Source of the DNA: Flavobacteriaceae bacterium
Lineage (GTDB): Bacteria > Bacteroidota > Bacteroidia > Flavobacteriales > Flavobacteriaceae
NCBI GenBank assembly: GCA_009926065.1
Contig: RFPP01000017.1
Location: 1 to 42,071, forward strand
Length of the DNA stretch: 42,071 nt
Direction: 5' to 3'
The notes under the pieces were generated by a model. That model did not search any database. It saw nothing but the letters and a program-made list of their open reading frames with translations, and was not told where the DNA came from. Below are positions 1 to 7,866 of this stretch, one piece after another (within the stretch, counting starts at the first letter, position 1; every line of letters starts with the position of its first letter). A program made the position numbers and the translations under genes.

Positions 1-1254
1 AGGAATGGTAGTTTTAATGCCTTCAATCACAAATTCATCTAACGCACGTTTCATTTTATTAATGGCTTCTTGACGTGTTTGCGCGGTTGTAATCAACTTT
101 GCTATCATTGAATCATAATTTGGAGGGATGGTATAACCAGCATAAACATGAGTGTCTAAGCGAACACCGTGACCTCCTGGCGCATGAAGAGTAGTAATTT
201 TTCCTGGTGAAGGACGGAAATCATTATAAGGATCTTCTGCATTAATTCTACATTCTATAGCGTGTAATTGCGGTAAATAATTTTTTCCAGAAATTGGAAT
301 TCCCGCAGCCACCATAATTTGCTCACGTATCAAGTCGTAATCTACTACTTGTTCTGTAATTGGGTGTTCTACTTGAATTCTAGTATTCATTTCCATAAAA
401 TAGAAATTTCTATGTTTGTCTACTAAAAATTCTACAGTTCCAGCACCCTCATATTTTATATATTCGGCAGCTTTCACAGCAGCTTCGCCCATTCTAGTTC
501 TTAACTCATCGGTCATAAATGGAGAGGGAGTTTCCTCGGTTAATTTTTGATGACGACGCTGAACTGAACAGTCTCTTTCTGATAAATGACATGCTTTCCC
601 GTAAGAATCGCCAACTACTTGAATTTCAATATGACGTGGTTCCTCAATTAATTTTTCAAGGTACATTCCGTCATTTCCAAATGCTGCAGCAGATTCTTGT
701 CGGGCACCTTCCCAAGCTTTTAATAAATCTTCTTCTTTCCATACCGCACGCATCCCTTTACCACCACCACCAGCAGTAGCTTTTAACATGACAGGATACC
801 CCATTTCTAAAGATAATTTCAGAGCTTGTTCATAGGATTCTAATATCCCAGCAGATCCAGGTACACAAGGCACTCCAGCTTCTATCATTGTGGCTTTGGC
901 GGAAGCTTTATCACCCATTCTGTCTATCATTTCAGGTGAGGCCCCTATAAATTTTATTCCATGTTCTTGACAAATTTTTGAAAATTTAGCATTTTCAGAA
1001 AGGAATCCATACCCTGGATGAATTGCATCAGCATTAGTAATTTCTGCTGCTGCAATTATATTAGACATCTTTAAATAGGAAAGATTGCTTGGTGGAGGGC
1101 CAATACAAACCGCTTCGTCAGCAAATTTTACGTGAAGGCTTTCTGCATCTGCTGTGGAATAAACGGCTACTGTTTTAATTCCCATTTCTCGGCAGGTTCT
1201 AATAACTCTAAGGGCTATTTCACCTCTATTTGCAATTAATATTTTTTTAAACAT
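1..1254 (-). CDS. accC: Acetyl-CoA carboxylase biotin carboxylase subunit, 3' end outside window
   Basis: Biotin carboxylase: ATP-dependent carboxylation of biotin on AccB, the first half-reaction of malonyl-CoA synthesis. The reading frame starts at 1254 with [18 protein letters not shown], the classic N-terminus of the family, and stays open to base 1, giving 418 codons. The family is usually about 450 residues, so only the C-terminal tail (roughly 30 residues) is missing. Visible motifs include the [10 protein letters not shown] segment, the glycine-rich ATP-grasp loop [12 protein letters not shown], and the [14 protein letters not shown] active-site segment. It lies 90 bp downstream of accB in the same direction; the gap contains an AT-rich inverted repeat. 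Transcription with fabH and accB is inferred. The gene looks intact as far as it can be seen. Confidence 0.96.
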   Translation of the reverse strand, partial: MFKKILIANRGEIALRVIRTCREMGIKTVAVYSTADAESLHVKFADEAVCIGPPPSNLSYLKMSNIIAAAEITNADAIHPGYGFLSENAKFSKICQEHGIKFIGASPEMIDRMGDKASAKATMIEAGVPCVPGSAGILESYEQALKLSLEMGYPVMLKATAGGGGKGMRAVWKEEDLLKAWEGARQESAAAFGNDGMYLEKLIEEPRHIEIQVVGDSYGKACHLSERDCSVQRRHQKLTEETPSPFMTDELRTRMGEAAVKAAEYIKYEGAGTVEFLVDKHRNFYFMEMNTRIQVEHPITEQVVDYDLIREQIMVAAGIPISGKNYLPQLHAIECRINAEDPYNDFRPSPGKITTLHAPGGHGVRLDTHVYAGYTIPPNYDSMIAKLITTAQTRQEAINKMKRALDEFVIEGIKTTIP

Positions 1255-1261
1255 CTTATCT

Positions 1262-1341
1262 ATTTTAAATTTTGAATTTTAAATTTTAAATTATTTGAAT
1301 GACAACTTTTAATTCATCATTCAAAATTTATCATTTAAAAT
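1262..1341. repeat. AT-rich imperfect inverted repeat between accB and accC
   Basis: Between accB and accC there is an almost pure A/T stretch. The left arm reads roughly ATTTTAAATTTTGAAT and the right arm ATTCAAAATTTA plus TTAAAAT, complementary except for a 4-base insertion. It could fold as an intercistronic hairpin in the accB-accC transcript. It resembles in style the low-complexity spacers at 9510-9561 and 40762-40838. No promoter motif was found in it. Confidence 0.6.
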
Positions 1342-1344
1342 AAA

Positions 1345-1818
1345 TTAAGAAGGATCTACTAAAAACAATGGTTGGTCAAATTCTACTGGTGACATATCAT
1401 CAACTAATATTTTAACTATTTTACCTGATACTTCAGATTCTATTTCGTTAAATAATTTCATAGCTTCAATTACACATAAAGTATCTCCTTTAGATATTGA
1501 GCTTCCAACTTCAACAAAAACTGGTTTATCTGGTGAGGGTTTTCTGTAGAAAGTACCAATCATTGGTGATTTTACTGTAACATAATTTGTGTTTTCTGAA
1601 GCAGGTGTAGTAACAACTGGGGAAGCAGCAACAGGCGCTGTTGGTGCTTGAGGAGTAACTTGAGCTACAGGGGCTTGTTGTAAATATGTAATTTCTGGAG
1701 AAGTTCCTTCAACTGTAGTTTTGATGGTGATTTTAACATCATCCATTTCTAGTTTTACTTCTGCTACTCCCGAATTAGAAACAAACTTGATCAGGTTTTG
1801 AATTTCTTTTAAATCCAT
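1345..1818 (-). CDS. accB: Acetyl-CoA carboxylase biotin carboxyl carrier protein
   Basis: Carries the biotin that shuttles CO2 between biotin carboxylase (AccC) and the carboxyltransferase in malonyl-CoA formation. It has 157 residues, a normal length. An N-terminal segment (1-35) is followed by an Ala/Pro/Val/Thr-rich flexible linker (about 45-75) and a C-terminal biotinyl domain (79-156). The biotinylation motif EAMKLFNE places the modified lysine at K121. It starts 20 bp after the fabH stop codon and is followed by accC, so an operon fabH-accB-accC is likely. The order with fabH first is common in Flavobacteriia. No anomaly seen. Confidence 0.97.
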   Translation of the reverse strand: MDLKEIQNLIKFVSNSGVAEVKLEMDDVKITIKTTVEGTSPEITYLQQAPVAQVTPQAPTAPVAASPVVTTPASENTNYVTVKSPMIGTFYRKPSPDKPVFVEVGSSISKGDTLCVIEAMKLFNEIESEVSGKIVKILVDDMSPVEFDQPLFLVDPS

Positions 1819-1838
1819 AATATTAATTTTAGGTTAGT

Positions 1839-2837
1839 TTACTCTCTGTTGTATGCCCACTTTAAATAGATAGATCCCCAAGTGAATCCGCCTCCAAAAG
1901 CAGCAAATATTATATTATCTCCTTTTTTTAATTTTTTCTCAAAATCAAATAATAATAATGGCAATGTCGCAGAAGTAGTATTTCCATATTTTTCAATATT
2001 TATTAATACTTTACTATCGTCAACTCCCATTCTACTTGAAGTAGCATCAATTATTCTTTTATTTGCTTGATGCGCAACAAGCCAATTTACATCTTCATTG
2101 GTAAGATTATTTCTTTGCATTATTAATTCACTTACATCTGCCATACCGGTAACTGCATATTTATAAACTTGTTTACCATCCTGGAAAACAAAATGTTGTT
2201 TAGCGGCTACCGTTTCAAATGATGGGGGAAGGATAGATCCTCCGGCATCCATTTTAAGAAACTCTCTACCTATTCCGTCAGATCTCAATACCTCATCTTG
2301 AAATCCTAGACCTTCATAATTCGGTTCAAATAAAACTGCTCCTGCGCCATCACCAAAAATAATACAGGTAGCTCTATCTGTGTAATCAATAATTGAAGAC
2401 ATTTTATCAGCCCCAATTAGTAGTACTTTTTTATATCTTCCAGATTCAATATAGGCTGAAGCTGTTGACATTCCATACAAGAAACTTGAACATGCTGCTT
2501 GTAAATCATATGCAAATGCATTGGTAGCACCAATTTGAGAAGCTACATAAACTCCTGTTGACGCCACAAGCATGTCAGGCGTTGCAGTTGCTAACAAAAC
2601 TAAATCAATTTCTAAAGGGTCAATGTTTCCTTTATTTAGTAAGTCTTTTGCAGCTTGAATTGCTAAATAGGAAGTCCCTAACCCTTCTCCTTTTAAAATC
2701 CTTCTTTCTTTAATTCCAGTTCTAGTTGTAATCCATTCATCATTAGTGTCAACCATAGTTTCTAATACTTGATTAGAAAGTACAAAATCTGGAACATATC
2801 CCCCGACAGCAGTAATTGCAGCTGAAATTTTACTCAT
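1839..2837 (-). CDS. fabH: Beta-ketoacyl-ACP synthase III
   Basis: FabH starts fatty acid synthesis by condensing an acyl-CoA primer (often branched in Bacteroidota) with malonyl-ACP. The 332-residue protein shows the complete Cys-His-Asn triad: C116 in LQAACSSF, H256 in WLVAHQANKR and N286 in KYGNTTSATLP. The C-terminal FAAFGGGFTWG segment is also typical. It is the first gene of the fabH-accB-accC group, which links primer condensation with malonyl-CoA supply. A terminator-like hairpin (2951-2978) separates it from rpmF upstream, so it should have its own promoter, but I found no good TAnnTTTG match in the 110 bp upstream of the start. Substrate preference cannot be read from sequence alone. 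Confidence 0.97.
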   Translation of the reverse strand: MSKISAAITAVGGYVPDFVLSNQVLETMVDTNDEWITTRTGIKERRILKGEGLGTSYLAIQAAKDLLNKGNIDPLEIDLVLLATATPDMLVASTGVYVASQIGATNAFAYDLQAACSSFLYGMSTASAYIESGRYKKVLLIGADKMSSIIDYTDRATCIIFGDGAGAVLFEPNYEGLGFQDEVLRSDGIGREFLKMDAGGSILPPSFETVAAKQHFVFQDGKQVYKYAVTGMADVSELIMQRNNLTNEDVNWLVAHQANKRIIDATSSRMGVDDSKVLINIEKYGNTTSATLPLLLFDFEKKLKKGDNIIFAAFGGGFTWGSIYLKWAYNRE

Positions 2838-2950
2838 AGGATTTTAATTTTCGTATTGTAATTCAAATCCGAAAACGGGTTGAAATTACAAATTATTTTC
2901 TAAATTATTTAATTAAGTAAAGAATATAAGTTATTATAGTTTAAACCAAC

Positions 2951-2978
2951 AAAAAAAACTCCCAACAGGTGAGAGTTT
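2951..2978 (-). terminator. Rho-independent terminator after rpmF
   Basis: Read on the minus strand, an AAACTC arm, a short inner CC/GG pairing with a 3-base bulge, and a GAGTTT arm are followed directly by a run of eight T (the A-run at 2951-2958). It begins 22 bp after the rpmF stop codon. It would end the DUF177-rpmF transcript and separate it from fabH. Confidence 0.75.
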
Positions 2979-2999
2979 ATCTTTTATTATAATAATTTA

Positions 3000-3194
3000 T
3001 TAAGCAACATCAACTTGCTTGTCAATAACAACTTGACCTCTGTAGTACATTTTACCTTCGTGCCAGTAGGCTCTGTGGTATAAATGTGCCTCACCGGTAA
3101 TAGGGCAAGTTGCAATTTGAGCAATTGTAGCTTTATAATGTGTTCTTCTTTTATCTCTTCTAGTCTTTGAGGTTTTTCTCTTAGGATGTGCCAT
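3000..3194 (-). CDS. rpmF: 50S ribosomal protein L32 (bL32)
   Basis: Component of the large ribosomal subunit. The 64-residue protein begins [20 protein letters not shown], the family hallmark. It has one cysteine only ([13 protein letters not shown]), so it is the zinc-free (C-minus) form without the four-cysteine ribbon. It follows the DUF177 gene by 9 bp and precedes a terminator. The pairing DUF177 (YceD-like) with rpmF is conserved across most bacteria and supports both calls. Confidence 0.98.
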   Translation of the reverse strand: MAHPKRKTSKTRRDKRRTHYKATIAQIATCPITGEAHLYHRAYWHEGKMYYRGQVVIDKQVDVA

Positions 3195-3203
3195 TTTACT
3201 ATA

Positions 3204-3734
3204 TTATTTATCCGTTAATAGTTGTTTTAATTTTTCCCAACGCGGGTCAATTTCTTCTTCTTTTTTTATTTCTTCAACTCTTAATTCATTTAGCTTTTTT
3301 AAAGCTTCTGAATTTAATGTTCCATCTTTAACTCCAGGATGTATTTTTCTTAAAGGTATCGACAAAACAATCATTTCGTATATAATTTGAGAGATATTCA
3401 TTTCATGTTCTCCATGAGGTAAAATCAATAACTCGTCATTATCATCATTGTATTCTTCTCCAAACTTTACGATTACTTTTAGTTTTCCTTTTATTGGAAA
3501 ATCAAACATTTCATTTGTCAAATCACAAGGGACATAAATGGTTCCGTTGTGTTTAAAATTCAATTCAAGCATTGTACTTTTCTTTTCAAAAGCAACTTTT
3601 ACTTTAATGTTTGCGCTTTCAAATTCATCATAATCAAAGTGATCAAAGAACTCCTTACTTATTTGATAATCAAATTGATGTTTCCCTAACTTTAATCCTA
3701 TAAATGGAATTAAAAATTCATTTAGCTTTTTCAT
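3204..3734 (-). CDS. DUF177 (YceD-family) protein
   Basis: Member of the DUF177/YceD family, the standard upstream neighbour of rpmF; the family has been tied to 23S rRNA processing or accumulation in other bacteria. I choose the start at 3734 (MKKLNEFLIPFIGLKLGK, 176 residues). An in-frame ATG at 3770 lies beside the -7 box of the promoter at 3768-3795, so it would be at or before the transcription start. The protein has an acidic middle (EEYNDDNDELL) and a charged C-terminus rich in E and K (EEIKKEEEIDP). There is no signal peptide or membrane segment, so it is cytoplasmic. Exact function in Bacteroidota is not known to me. Confidence 0.88.
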   Translation of the reverse strand: MKKLNEFLIPFIGLKLGKHQFDYQISKEFFDHFDYDEFESANIKVKVAFEKKSTMLELNFKHNGTIYVPCDLTNEMFDFPIKGKLKVIVKFGEEYNDDNDELLILPHGEHEMNISQIIYEMIVLSIPLRKIHPGVKDGTLNSEALKKLNELRVEEIKKEEEIDPRWEKLKQLLTDK

Positions 3735-3767
3735 CTTAACAACAATTTTTCCCAAATCTTTGGGGTG

Positions 3768-3795
3768 CAAAGATATAAAATAATACTAATATCAA
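3768..3795 (-). promoter_or_regulatory. Promoter of the DUF177-rpmF operon
   Basis: On the minus strand TTG (3793-3795), a 17-bp spacer and TATCTTTG (3768-3775) match the Bacteroidota primary sigma factor consensus TTG/TAnnTTTG. The expected transcription start near 3763 gives a leader of about 30 nt before the ATG at 3734. Confidence 0.7.
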
Positions 3796-3830
3796 AAGCG
3801 TTATCAACATTTTTTTGTGTATAACTACTT

Positions 3831-4868
3831 TTATTTGTTTTTCAGCGGATTATTACTGATTTCCATATACTGATTTCTTGAATTGTAGATGTCTATTGCT
3901 AAAAAAACAGCTTCTTTAAAAGAATTGTGGTTAGCGATGCCTTTCCCGGCAATATCATATGCAGTTCCGTGATCTGGAGATGTTCGAATTTTGTCTAATC
4001 CTGCTGTGTAATTTACCCCATTACCAAAGGATAAAGTTTTAAATGGGATTAAGCCTTGATCATGATATGTCGCAATTACTGCATCAAATTTCTCATATTG
4101 ACTGTTGCCAAAAAAACCATCGGCTGGATAAGGTCCAAAAACTAAAGTCCCTTTTTCAAACATTTTTTTTATTATGGGTTTCAATAGTGTATCGTCTTCT
4201 TTCCCAATTATTCCTCCATCTCCAGCATGTGGATTCAGGCCTAAAACGGCAATTTTCGGTTTGTTGATACTAAAATCTTGAATTAATGACTTATTTATTG
4301 TTTCAATTTTCTGAGTAATTAATTGTTCATTCAGATGAGAAGCAACCTCGTTCACTGGAATATGATCAGTTAAAAGTCCAACTCTAAGGTTGTCTTGAAT
4401 CATAAACATTAATGCATCGCCTGTTAATTCTTGGTTCAAATAATCGGTATGTCCAGGAAATTTAAATTCGTCTGACTGTATATTGTATTTATTTATTGGT
4501 GCAGTTACCAAAACGTCAATTTTTCCATCTTTTAAGGCATTGGTTGCAGATACAAATGATTTTATTGCATATTTTCCCAAAGCTTCGTCATTGGTGCCAT
4601 AATTTAATTCTAAATGTTCTTTCCAAACATTCAAAACATTTATTTTACCAATAACTAGTTGCTCTAAAGTATCTATTCCATGGATTTGAGCTATTGATTC
4701 GAAGGTTTTTTTAATAGCAGAAATGATTTTTACATTAGCAAAAATTACAGGTGTACAAAATTCTAACATTCTAGAATCTTCAAAGGTTTTCAACACCACT
4801 TCGCTTCCAATACCGTTTAAATCTCCAATTGAAATTCCAACGATTATATTTTCTGCTTTTTTTATCAT
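3831..4868 (-). CDS. pdxA: 4-hydroxythreonine-4-phosphate dehydrogenase
   Basis: Oxidises 4-phosphohydroxy-L-threonine in the DXP-dependent pyridoxal phosphate route; the product condenses with DXP in PdxJ. The 345-residue protein has the N-terminal GISIGDLNGIGSEV substrate loop, the TAPINK segment, and all three divalent-metal histidines: H169 (LLTDHIPV), H214 (LNPHAGDGG) and H269 (ATYHDQGLIPFK). H140 lies in PGHTDYL. It is divergent from ribE with 58 bp between the start codons, where the two promoter elements overlap. The neighbouring riboflavin gene is another cofactor gene, but a regulatory link is only inference. Confidence 0.97.
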   Translation of the reverse strand: MIKKAENIIVGISIGDLNGIGSEVVLKTFEDSRMLEFCTPVIFANVKIISAIKKTFESIAQIHGIDTLEQLVIGKINVLNVWKEHLELNYGTNDEALGKYAIKSFVSATNALKDGKIDVLVTAPINKYNIQSDEFKFPGHTDYLNQELTGDALMFMIQDNLRVGLLTDHIPVNEVASHLNEQLITQKIETINKSLIQDFSINKPKIAVLGLNPHAGDGGIIGKEDDTLLKPIIKKMFEKGTLVFGPYPADGFFGNSQYEKFDAVIATYHDQGLIPFKTLSFGNGVNYTAGLDKIRTSPDHGTAYDIAGKGIANHNSFKEAVFLAIDIYNSRNQYMEISNNPLKNK

Positions 4869-4888
4869 AACTACTAGTAATTAATTGC

Positions 4889-4896
4889 TAATTTTG
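4889..4896 (+). promoter_or_regulatory. -7 element for ribE
   Basis: TAATTTTG matches TAnnTTTG on the plus strand and lies 30 bp before the ribE ATG at 4927. No TTG occurs 17-23 bp upstream, so it would be a -33-poor promoter. It overlaps the start region of the opposing pdxA promoter. Confidence 0.45.
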
Positions 4897-4901
4897 AATC
4901 G

Positions 4902-4909
4902 CAAATTTA
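4902..4909 (-). promoter_or_regulatory. -7 element for pdxA
   Basis: TAAATTTG on the minus strand is a perfect TAnnTTTG. It predicts a start near 4897 and a leader of about 29 nt before the pdxA ATG at 4868. The nearest upstream TTG is only 14 bp away, outside the usual 17-23 spacing. Confidence 0.5.
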
Positions 4910-4926
4910 GTAAAATAATATCACAA

Positions 4927-5514
4927 ATGTTTACAGGAATCATAGAAACCCTTGGAGAAATCAAAGCAATCGAAATTGAAGGCGGAAACGTTCATCTTAC
5001 CATTACCTCTGCCATTACCAATGAGTTAAAAATAGATCAAAGTGTAGCCCATAATGGGGTCTGTTTAACGGTCACTTCAATTGAAAATAATCAATACACA
5101 GTGACTGCGATTCAAGAAACTATCAATAAAACAAATTTATCCGATTGGAAAATTGGCGAAGCTGTTAATTTAGAGCGTGCTATGAAATTAGGAGATCGAT
5201 TGGACGGCCATATTGTTCAAGGACATGTAGATCAAATAGGGATTTGTAAAGGTATTAAAGAAGCCGACGGGAGTTGGTATTTTAATTTTGAATATGATCC
5301 TTTTTTTAATAATATAACTATCGAAAAAGGTTCAATAACTGTTAATGGCGTAAGTTTAACTGTAGTAAATTCTTTGAAAAACGAATTTAGTGTTGCAATA
5401 ATTCCTTACACTTATGAGCACACTAACTTTAAGAATTTTAAAGTTGGGACAAAAGTAAATTTAGAATTTGATGTAATTGGGAAGTATGTTTCGAAATTAT
5501 ATTTGAATAAATAA
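4927..5514 (+). CDS. ribE: Riboflavin synthase alpha chain
   Basis: Dismutates two molecules of 6,7-dimethyl-8-ribityllumazine into riboflavin and a pyrimidinedione. The 195-residue protein begins MFTGIIETLGEI, the invariant start of the family, so I set the start at ATG 4927. A longer frame from a TTG at 4885 would overlap the -7 box. Two lumazine-binding repeats are visible: residues 1-95 with NGVCLTV, and 96-195 with GHIVQGHVDQ and VNGVSLTVV. Length is normal. It converges with gldD, with 7 bp between the stop codons and no obvious terminator. The gene symbol follows the ribE convention; some systems call it ribC. Confidence 0.96.
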   Translation: MFTGIIETLGEIKAIEIEGGNVHLTITSAITNELKIDQSVAHNGVCLTVTSIENNQYTVTAIQETINKTNLSDWKIGEAVNLERAMKLGDRLDGHIVQGHVDQIGICKGIKEADGSWYFNFEYDPFFNNITIEKGSITVNGVSLTVVNSLKNEFSVAIIPYTYEHTNFKNFKVGTKVNLEFDVIGKYVSKLYLNK

Positions 5515-5521
5515 ATCTAAA

Positions 5522-6088
5522 TTATTTTTTCCATTTAAGACTCTCCATTAAATTCTGAACATCGTTTTTTAAATAACTTGCTGCAGGCATTATAGAATCA
5601 AAATTAGGTTTTGCATAGAAATAAACGGAACCTGTAACAAAATTTTTGGTGCTATCTGTAACATAAAATTGAGTATTGGTAGCCGCATTTCCATCTACTT
5701 GATAAAACATTCCAAAAACTCTTTTCTGCGGATTTATATAAGGCTGTTCTATAATATCCTCGGCTTTTATAACGTGTTCGTAGGTCAATTTTTGAGCATC
5801 TTGAAGTAATAATTTAATATTATTATTCACCGGTTTGTAACTCAAATAAATGGTAGCCTTCATTTTTGGATAGGTAATTTCAAAATTACAATCTCCTTTT
5901 TCGGTAATTATCGCATTAGAATTGATATCGAAAGTGTAATGACAATCGTTTTCATAATTTTTATATTCCGCTATTGGATAATCCAATCTCAAATAACTTG
6001 CTGGCTTTGGAATAGTCTCATTTTTACAACTTATTACAGAAATTGCTAAAGTGAAAATAAATATTAAAACTAGGTTATATTTAAACAT
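5522..6088 (-). CDS. gldD: Gliding motility lipoprotein GldD
   Basis: GldD is a lipoprotein required for gliding in Flavobacterium johnsoniae and for T9SS-dependent functions. This 188-residue protein has a signal peptide with hydrophobic core LVLIFIFTLAISV and a lipobox VISC, making C21 the lipidated residue. The mature part contains the characteristic YLRLDYPIAEYKNY segment and a C-terminal LMESLKWKK. It begins 5 bp after gldE, reproducing the conserved gldE-gldD pair. The role is from family knowledge: it has no known enzymatic motif. Confidence 0.93.
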   Translation of the reverse strand: MFKYNLVLIFIFTLAISVISCKNETIPKPASYLRLDYPIAEYKNYENDCHYTFDINSNAIITEKGDCNFEITYPKMKATIYLSYKPVNNNIKLLLQDAQKLTYEHVIKAEDIIEQPYINPQKRVFGMFYQVDGNAATNTQFYVTDSTKNFVTGSVYFYAKPNFDSIMPAASYLKNDVQNLMESLKWKK

Positions 6089-6093
6089 TTGAA

Positions 6094-7395
6094 TTATTCT
6101 ATGGTTACTTTTATTTGTTTGATTCTTTTTTTGTCGATAGAAATTATTTTAAACAAACAGTTTTCAAATATAAATTGATCTCCTCTTTTTGGAAAATTTC
6201 CTTGAATTTCTAGTAAAAACCCTGCGAGAGTTTCTGCCTCGCCTTTTCTTTCTTCAAAGAGCGTTTCATCTACATCTATTATTCTATAAAAATCTTTAAG
6301 ATTTATTTTCCCCTCAAATAAGTAATTTTTTTCATCTATTTTAGTGAAAGGGATGTCGTCGTCGTCAAATTCATCGCTTATGTCCCCTACAATTTCCTCA
6401 ATTACATCCTCCAAAGTAACTAATCCTGAGGTTCCCCCATATTCATCAACGACAATAGCAAGGTGATTTTTCATAGTTTGAAATTCCTTCAATAAATCAT
6501 CTAATTTTTTATTTTCAGGCACAAAGAAGGGTTTTCTTAAAATTGTTTTCCAGTCAAAATCGACTTTATCTATATGGGGAATTAAATCTTTTACAAATAG
6601 TACGCCTTCTACATGATCAATATTGTCGTTGTAAACTGGAATTCTAGAATATCCTTTTTCAATAATTTTTGGAAGAATTTTATCAAAAGGTTCGTTAATT
6701 TCAATTGCAAATACATCTATTCTAGGACTCATGACTTGTTTAGTATCCGTATTTCCGAAAGTTACAATCCCTTCTAGAATTTTTTGCTCCCCTTGAGAAG
6801 ACCCTTCAGAGGAAGTTAATTCTAGTGCCTGAGATAATTGATCGACAGTAAAATATGATTTTTGTTTGCCCAATTTTTCATGGAAATAATAAGTCAGAGC
6901 CATCATTGGAGTACTAATAGGAGTGAGTAGTTTATCTAATATATACAGAGGTCGTACTACAAATTCAGCAAATTTCAGATTATTTCTATTTGCATATACT
7001 TTTGGGATAACCTCTCCAAATAATAAAATTAGAAACGTTACCACAATTACTTCTAAAATAAATTTAATTAGTTCAGATTCAATGATCGAAAAGAAACTAC
7101 TACTTATGAAGGAAAACAAAATTACAACTCCAATATTGATAAAATTGTTGGCGACCAGTAAAGTTGCTAATAATTTTTTGGGTTTGTCAACTAATAAAAG
7201 AATAAGTTTTGCTTTTGAATAATCCGCTTTTGTTAACTCATCTATAGTTTTTGGAGATAAAGAAAAAAAAGCAACTTCGGCACCGGAAAGCAATGCCGAT
7301 ATAAAAAGCAAAACAAAAATTCCAATTATACCGAATAGTAAATTCGAATCTAAGTTATATAAAAAGTCAATGAAACTGGGAGGTTCCGGGTCCAA
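6094..7395 (-). CDS. gldE: Gliding motility-associated protein GldE (CNNM/CBS domain membrane protein)
   Basis: Inner-membrane protein of the CorC/HlyC-like hemolysin family that works with GldD in gliding. Of 433 residues, about 15-150 hold a DUF21/CNNM membrane domain with several hydrophobic helices (LFGIIGIFVLLFISALLSG, then FILEVIVVTFLILLFGEVIP). A CBS pair follows (about 205-335; VMSPRIDVF and VVDEYGGTSGLVTLEDVIE). The C-terminal transporter-associated domain (about 345-430) includes GEAETLAGFLLE. The order ssb-gldE-gldD in one direction with gaps of 23 and 5 bp suggests co-transcription. CNNM relatives are implicated in Mg2+ homeostasis, but no ion role is shown for GldE. Confidence 0.92.
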   Translation of the reverse strand: MDPEPPSFIDFLYNLDSNLLFGIIGIFVLLFISALLSGAEVAFFSLSPKTIDELTKADYSKAKLILLLVDKPKKLLATLLVANNFINIGVVILFSFISSSFFSIIESELIKFILEVIVVTFLILLFGEVIPKVYANRNNLKFAEFVVRPLYILDKLLTPISTPMMALTYYFHEKLGKQKSYFTVDQLSQALELTSSEGSSQGEQKILEGIVTFGNTDTKQVMSPRIDVFAIEINEPFDKILPKIIEKGYSRIPVYNDNIDHVEGVLFVKDLIPHIDKVDFDWKTILRKPFFVPENKKLDDLLKEFQTMKNHLAIVVDEYGGTSGLVTLEDVIEEIVGDISDEFDDDDIPFTKIDEKNYLFEGKINLKDFYRIIDVDETLFEERKGEAETLAGFLLEIQGNFPKRGDQFIFENCLFKIISIDKKRIKQIKVTIE

Positions 7396-7418
7396 AATTA
7401 ATGGGATTAGTTAAACAT

Positions 7419-7826
7419 TTAGTATGGCGAATCATCTAATAGGCCTGCTGGCGAATCAGTATTGGTTGGTTTGAATGGTTCCGATTCTTTTTTTGTTGTT
7501 AAAAAAGTAAATTCTGTAACTTGAATTTCTGTTGTAAATTTGGTTGATCCTTCTTCTGTTTGCCATTGACGAGATTTAATTCGACCTTCAACATATATTT
7601 TATCTCCTTTAGATAAATACTTTTCACATATTTCGGCGGCTTTATTTCGAACCACTAAGTTGTGCCATTCTGTAGTATTTATTTTCTCATTTGTTGTTTT
7701 ATTGATATAAGTTTCATTTGTTGCCAAAGGAAATCTACCAATACAATTGCCTCCTTCGAAGTAGTGCATTTTAACATCGTCACCTAGGTAGCCAATCAGC
7801 ATCACCTTATTTATTGTTCCGTTCAT
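7419..7826 (-). CDS. ssb: Single-stranded DNA-binding protein
   Basis: Binds ssDNA during replication and repair. The 135-residue protein has an OB fold (about 4-106) starting MNGTINKVMLIGYLGDDVK, with WHNLVVRNKAAEICEKYLSKGD and the VEGRIKSRQW strand. The C-terminal tail (107-135) is short and ends LDDSPY. Most SSBs end with a DDDIPF-like acidic tip, so the final Phe is replaced by Tyr and the tip is less acidic, which could alter partner binding. It lies between mutY and gldE; a -7 element at 7852-7859 suggests its own promoter. Confidence 0.95.
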   Translation of the reverse strand: MNGTINKVMLIGYLGDDVKMHYFEGGNCIGRFPLATNETYINKTTNEKINTTEWHNLVVRNKAAEICEKYLSKGDKIYVEGRIKSRQWQTEEGSTKFTTEIQVTEFTFLTTKKESEPFKPTNTDSPAGLLDDSPY

Positions 7827-7851
7827 CTTATTTTGAAAGTTTTAGTAATCC

Positions 7852-7859
7852 CAAATGTA
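7852..7859 (-). promoter_or_regulatory. -7 element for ssb
   Basis: TACATTTG on the minus strand lies 25 bp before the ssb ATG, in the 40-bp gap after mutY. No TTG is found at the expected -33 distance. Confidence 0.4.
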
Positions 7860-7866
7860 CGCTATT

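Noticed and set aside
519..779. Plus-strand frame of 86 codons inside accC
   Set aside because: It lies wholly antisense to a highly conserved enzyme and resembles nothing.
3735..3770. Longer N-terminus for the DUF177 protein
   Set aside because: The upstream ATG at 3770 overlaps the -7 box, and the extra 12 residues do not fit the family start.
4885..4926. Extended ribE start from TTG 4885
   Set aside because: The family starts at MFTGIIE; the extension overlaps promoter elements.
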